Source: Thiobacillus sp.
Lineage (GTDB): Bacteria; Pseudomonadota; Gammaproteobacteria; Burkholderiales; Thiobacillaceae
Length of the DNA: 16,072 bases
Assembly (NCBI RefSeq): GCF_024708915.1
Contig: NZ_JANJXQ010000216.1
Span: 1 to 16,072, forward strand
Direction: 5' to 3'
Part shown: positions 13,795-16,072 of the stretch, piece by piece
How positions within the stretch are numbered: position 1 is the stretch's first letter
How the letters are laid out: each line of letters begins with the position of its first letter
The notes under the pieces: generated by a model
What the model was told of the DNA's origin: nothing
The model's database searches: none
What the model saw: the letters and a program-made list of their open reading frames with translations, nothing else
Made by a program: the position numbers and the translations under genes

Positions 13795-16072
13795 TGCGCG
13801 CGAAACCCTTTGCAGCGTATCGTCTTCCGGGTGCGGCTCGCTACGGAAGCCCAGGCCTGCCGCCAGTTTCAGCATCGGGCGGTTGGTTTTCAGCACCTCG
13901 CCCTCCATCGTCTTCAGCCCCATACCGCGCGCCACGTCCATCAGCACATCCATGAGCTTGTGGCCGATCCCCTGCTTCTGCCACGCGTCGTCGACCACCA
14001 GGGCGAATTCGCAGGACTCGCCGTCCGGGTTGATGGCATAGCGCGCCACGCCCAGTTCCACCTCCCCGCCGTCGATTTCCGCCAGCGCCAGCAGCGCCAT
14101 CTCCCGCGTGTAGTCGATCTGGGTGAGACGCGCCAGCATGGTGGGGGACAGCTCGCTCACCGCGTCCATGAAGCGGAAATACTTGGTTTCCTCGGACAGG
14201 CTGCGCACGAACTTCTGCGTCAGCTCGGCATCTTCCGGGCGGATCGGTCGAATGACGACGTCGTTGCCGCTGGGCAACTGCCAGTGCGTCAGCAGATGCG
14301 CCGGGTAAGGGTGGATCGCCATGTGGCCGTAGCGGTCGGCCATCGGCACGCGAGGGGCGATGACGATGCGGGCATCCAGCGCCAGCGCGCCGTGTTCGTC
14401 GACCAGCAGCGGATTGATGTCCAGTTCGGCCAGCCAGGGCAATTCGCAGACCATTTCCGACAGCCGCAGCAGCACGTTCTCCAGCACCTCCATGTCGACC
14501 GGCGGACGGTTGCGGAACGCGCCCAGCAGGGTGGCGACGCGGGTGCGCCGGATCAGGTCGTGCGCCAGATAACGGTTCAGCGGCGGCAGGGTCACCGCGC
14601 GATCCTGCAGGACTTCGACGTCGACGCCGCCGGCGCCGAATACGATCACCGGCCCCAGCACCGGGTCCGAGGTCATCCCCAGCAGCACTTCGCGGGCGTG
14701 CGGCCGTTTCACCATGGGCTCGACGACGATGCCGTCCAGGGTGGCGTCGGGACGGATACGCTTCACATCGGCCAGCATCTCGCCGAAAGCGGAACGCACC
14801 GCCTGGCCGCTGGACAGGCTCAGCCGCACGCCGTTGACGTCGGACTTGTGGGTGATGTCCGGCGAATTGATTTTCAGCACCACCGGAAAGCCGATCTGCT
14901 GCGCCATCAGCATGGCCTCCATCGGGCTGCGCGCGATCAGCGTCGGCGCGATCGGGATGCGGAAAGCCGCCAGCAGCGCCTTCGATTCCACCTCGTTGAG
15001 CAGATGCCGGCCGTGCGCCAGCGCGCTTTCGACGATCAGGCGGGCGCCTTCCGCATCCGGCTCGGTCTGCTGCGACAGCGGCCCCGGCGTCTGCATCAAC
15101 TGGCGCTGGTTCTCGTAAAAGGCCGAGAGGAAAGAGAACACTTCGACGGCCGGTTCCGGCGTGGTGAAGTACGGAATGCCGGCCTGCTTGAACAGGCGCC
15201 GTCCCGCATGCACCTGCGCCTCGCCCATCCAGCAGGTCAGCACCGGCTTGTGCGAGGTCTTCGCCGCCTCCACCACCGCCTCGGCCACCTCGGTCGGCCG
15301 GGTCATCGCCTGCGGCGTCAGCATCACCAGCACGCCGTCGACGTTGTCGTCGGCGAGGCAGGCGTCCACCGCCGCGCGGTAACGCCCGGCGGCGGCGTCG
15401 CCGATGATGTCGAGCGGATTGCCATGCGACCAGTTGGCCGGCAGCACGGCGTCGAGCGCATCGAGCGTCGCCGGCGACAGCTCCGCCATGCGCACCCCCA
15501 GATCCACCGCGAGATCGGTCGCCATGACGCCAGGACCGCCGCCGTTGGTGACGATGGCAAGACGGTTACCGCTGGGCCGGATATGGCTGGACAGCGCGCG
15601 CGCCGAGGCGAACAGCTGCAGGATGGTGTTGACCCGCACCACCCCGGCGCGCCGCACCAGGGCATCGAACACCGCGTCCGATCCCACCAGCGCGCCGGTA
15701 TGCGACTGCGCTGCCTTTGCCCCTGTCGCGTGACGCCCCACCTTGACCATGACGACGGGCTTGAAGCGGGCCGTCGCACGCAGCGCGCTCATGAAACGGC
15801 GCGCGTCGCGGATGCCTTCGATGTAGAGCAGGATGCCGCGGGTCTGCGTGTCGGTGGCCAGGTAGTCGAGGATTTCACCGAAATCCAGGTCGGCCGACGC
15901 GCCGGTGGAGATCACGCTGGAAAAGCCGATGCCGTTGGTTTCCGCCCAGTCCAGCATGGCCGTGCACAGCGCGCCGGACTGCGACACCAGCGCGAGGTCG
16001 CCGGCCAGGGTGGCGCCCTGGCTGAAGGTGGCATTCAGCCCGATGGCCGGCCGCTGGATGCCTAGGCAGTTG
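13789..16072 (-). CDS. ADP-forming acyl-CoA synthetase fused to GNAT acetyltransferase (Pat/PatZ-like), N-terminus outside window
   Basis: About 760 residues are visible; the frame is open to the right edge, where GPNCLG-like 'NCLGIQRP...LVSQSGAL' belongs to the CoA-binding domain, so roughly the first 120-140 residues are missing. Next come the synthetase central domain with AAQSHTGALVGSDAVFDAL (His codon at 15700-15702, aligned with the phosphohistidine of succinyl-CoA synthetase), an ATP-grasp domain with VLKINSPDITHKSDVNGV, and a C-terminal GNAT domain (about 13792-14290) with the acetyl-CoA loop QKQGIGHKLM. This order is that of Pat/PatZ (YfiQ) lysine acetyltransferases, which acetylate and inactivate acetyl-CoA synthetase. 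Whether the synthetase part is catalytic cannot be settled here. The ATG-like start near 15987 is internal. Convergent with the GGDEF gene. Confidence 0.9.
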   Translation of the reverse strand, partial: NCLGIQRPAIGLNATFSQGATLAGDLALVSQSGALCTAMLDWAETNGIGFSSVISTGASADLDFGEILDYLATDTQTRGILLYIEGIRDARRFMSALRATARFKPVVMVKVGRHATGAKAAQSHTGALVGSDAVFDALVRRAGVVRVNTILQLFASARALSSHIRPSGNRLAIVTNGGGPGVMATDLAVDLGVRMAELSPATLDALDAVLPANWSHGNPLDIIGDAAAGRYRAAVDACLADDNVDGVLVMLTPQAMTRPTEVAEAVVEAAKTSHKPVLTCWMGEAQVHAGRRLFKQAGIPYFTTPEPAVEVFSFLSAFYENQRQLMQTPGPLSQQTEPDAEGARLIVESALAHGRHLLNEVESKALLAAFRIPIAPTLIARSPMEAMLMAQQIGFPVVLKINSPDITHKSDVNGVRLSLSSGQAVRSAFGEMLADVKRIRPDATLDGIVVEPMVKRPHAREVLLGMTSDPVLGPVIVFGAGGVDVEVLQDRAVTLPPLNRYLAHDLIRRTRVATLLGAFRNRPPVDMEVLENVLLRLSEMVCELPWLAELDINPLLVDEHGALALDARIVIAPRVPMADRYGHMAIHPYPAHLLTHWQLPSGNDVVIRPIRPEDAELTQKFVRSLSEETKYFRFMDAVSELSPTMLARLTQIDYTREMALLALAEIDGGEVELGVARYAINPDGESCEFALVVDDAWQKQGIGHKLMDVLMDVARGMGLKTMEGEVLKTNRPMLKLAAGLGFRSEPHPEDDTLQRVSRAL

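Noticed and set aside
13810..16065. Open frame of 751 codons opposite the acyl-CoA synthetase/GNAT gene
   Set aside because: Antisense shadow with Arg/His/Gln-rich composition and no recognisable domain.
1..16072. Defence island, phage, integrative element or CRISPR array
   Set aside because: No transposase, integrase, nuclease-helicase defence set, direct-repeat array or tRNA was seen; base composition looks even throughout.

Overview
The window is about 16 kb of GC-rich chromosome from a proteobacterium, most likely a betaproteobacterium (Thiobacillus/Nitrosomonadales-like). The reasons are the order rsxABCDGE-nth, a DUF1841 gene, a CbiM-like membrane protein, compact operons with ATGA overlaps, and two dispersed palindromic repeats of the sort scattered through such genomes. 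The genus is inferred; there is no rRNA or other marker here. I see no phage, transposase, CRISPR, defence island or tRNA.

Layout. On the minus strand at the left edge lie hrpA (DEAH-box helicase, cut by the window start) and, upstream of it, a CbiM/COG3235-like membrane protein, separated by a CGCGAAG inverted repeat. Divergently, on the plus strand, come a YecA/UPF0149 protein, a HAD-IB phosphatase and a soluble PDC-sensor protein. Then comes the complete six-gene Rsx/Rnf electron-transport complex (rsxA, B, C, D, G, E), preceded by a plausible sigma70 promoter. It is followed by a 50-residue basic small protein coupled to rsxE, the endonuclease III gene nth, and a DUF1841 gene; a strong stem-loop closes this block. 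A 628-residue HDOD / degenerate receiver / GGDEF regulator follows alone. The right edge, on the minus strand, holds a large ADP-forming acyl-CoA synthetase fused to a C-terminal GNAT acetyltransferase (Pat/PatZ-like), whose N-terminus lies outside the window.

How the genes work together. RsxA-E and RsxG form a membrane complex that moves electrons between NAD(H) and ferredoxin-type carriers. In enterobacteria it keeps SoxR reduced; in other bacteria it supplies low-potential ferredoxin or uses an ion gradient. Five of the junctions from rsxA to the small protein overlap by one to four bases, so stoichiometric, coupled translation is likely. Nth carries a 4Fe-4S cluster, and its linkage to rsx is an old conserved arrangement. 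No apbE flavin transferase, which RsxD and RsxG need, is present here.

Most of the window is ordinary core genome. The points worth a second look are the coupled 50-residue protein after rsxE, the nth C-terminus written by a dispersed repeat, a five-codon mini-ORF bridging nth and DUF1841, the receiver domain whose phosphoacceptor Asp is replaced, and the nested hairpins at the convergent 3' ends near 13.75 kb. I did not find a clearly new multi-gene system.
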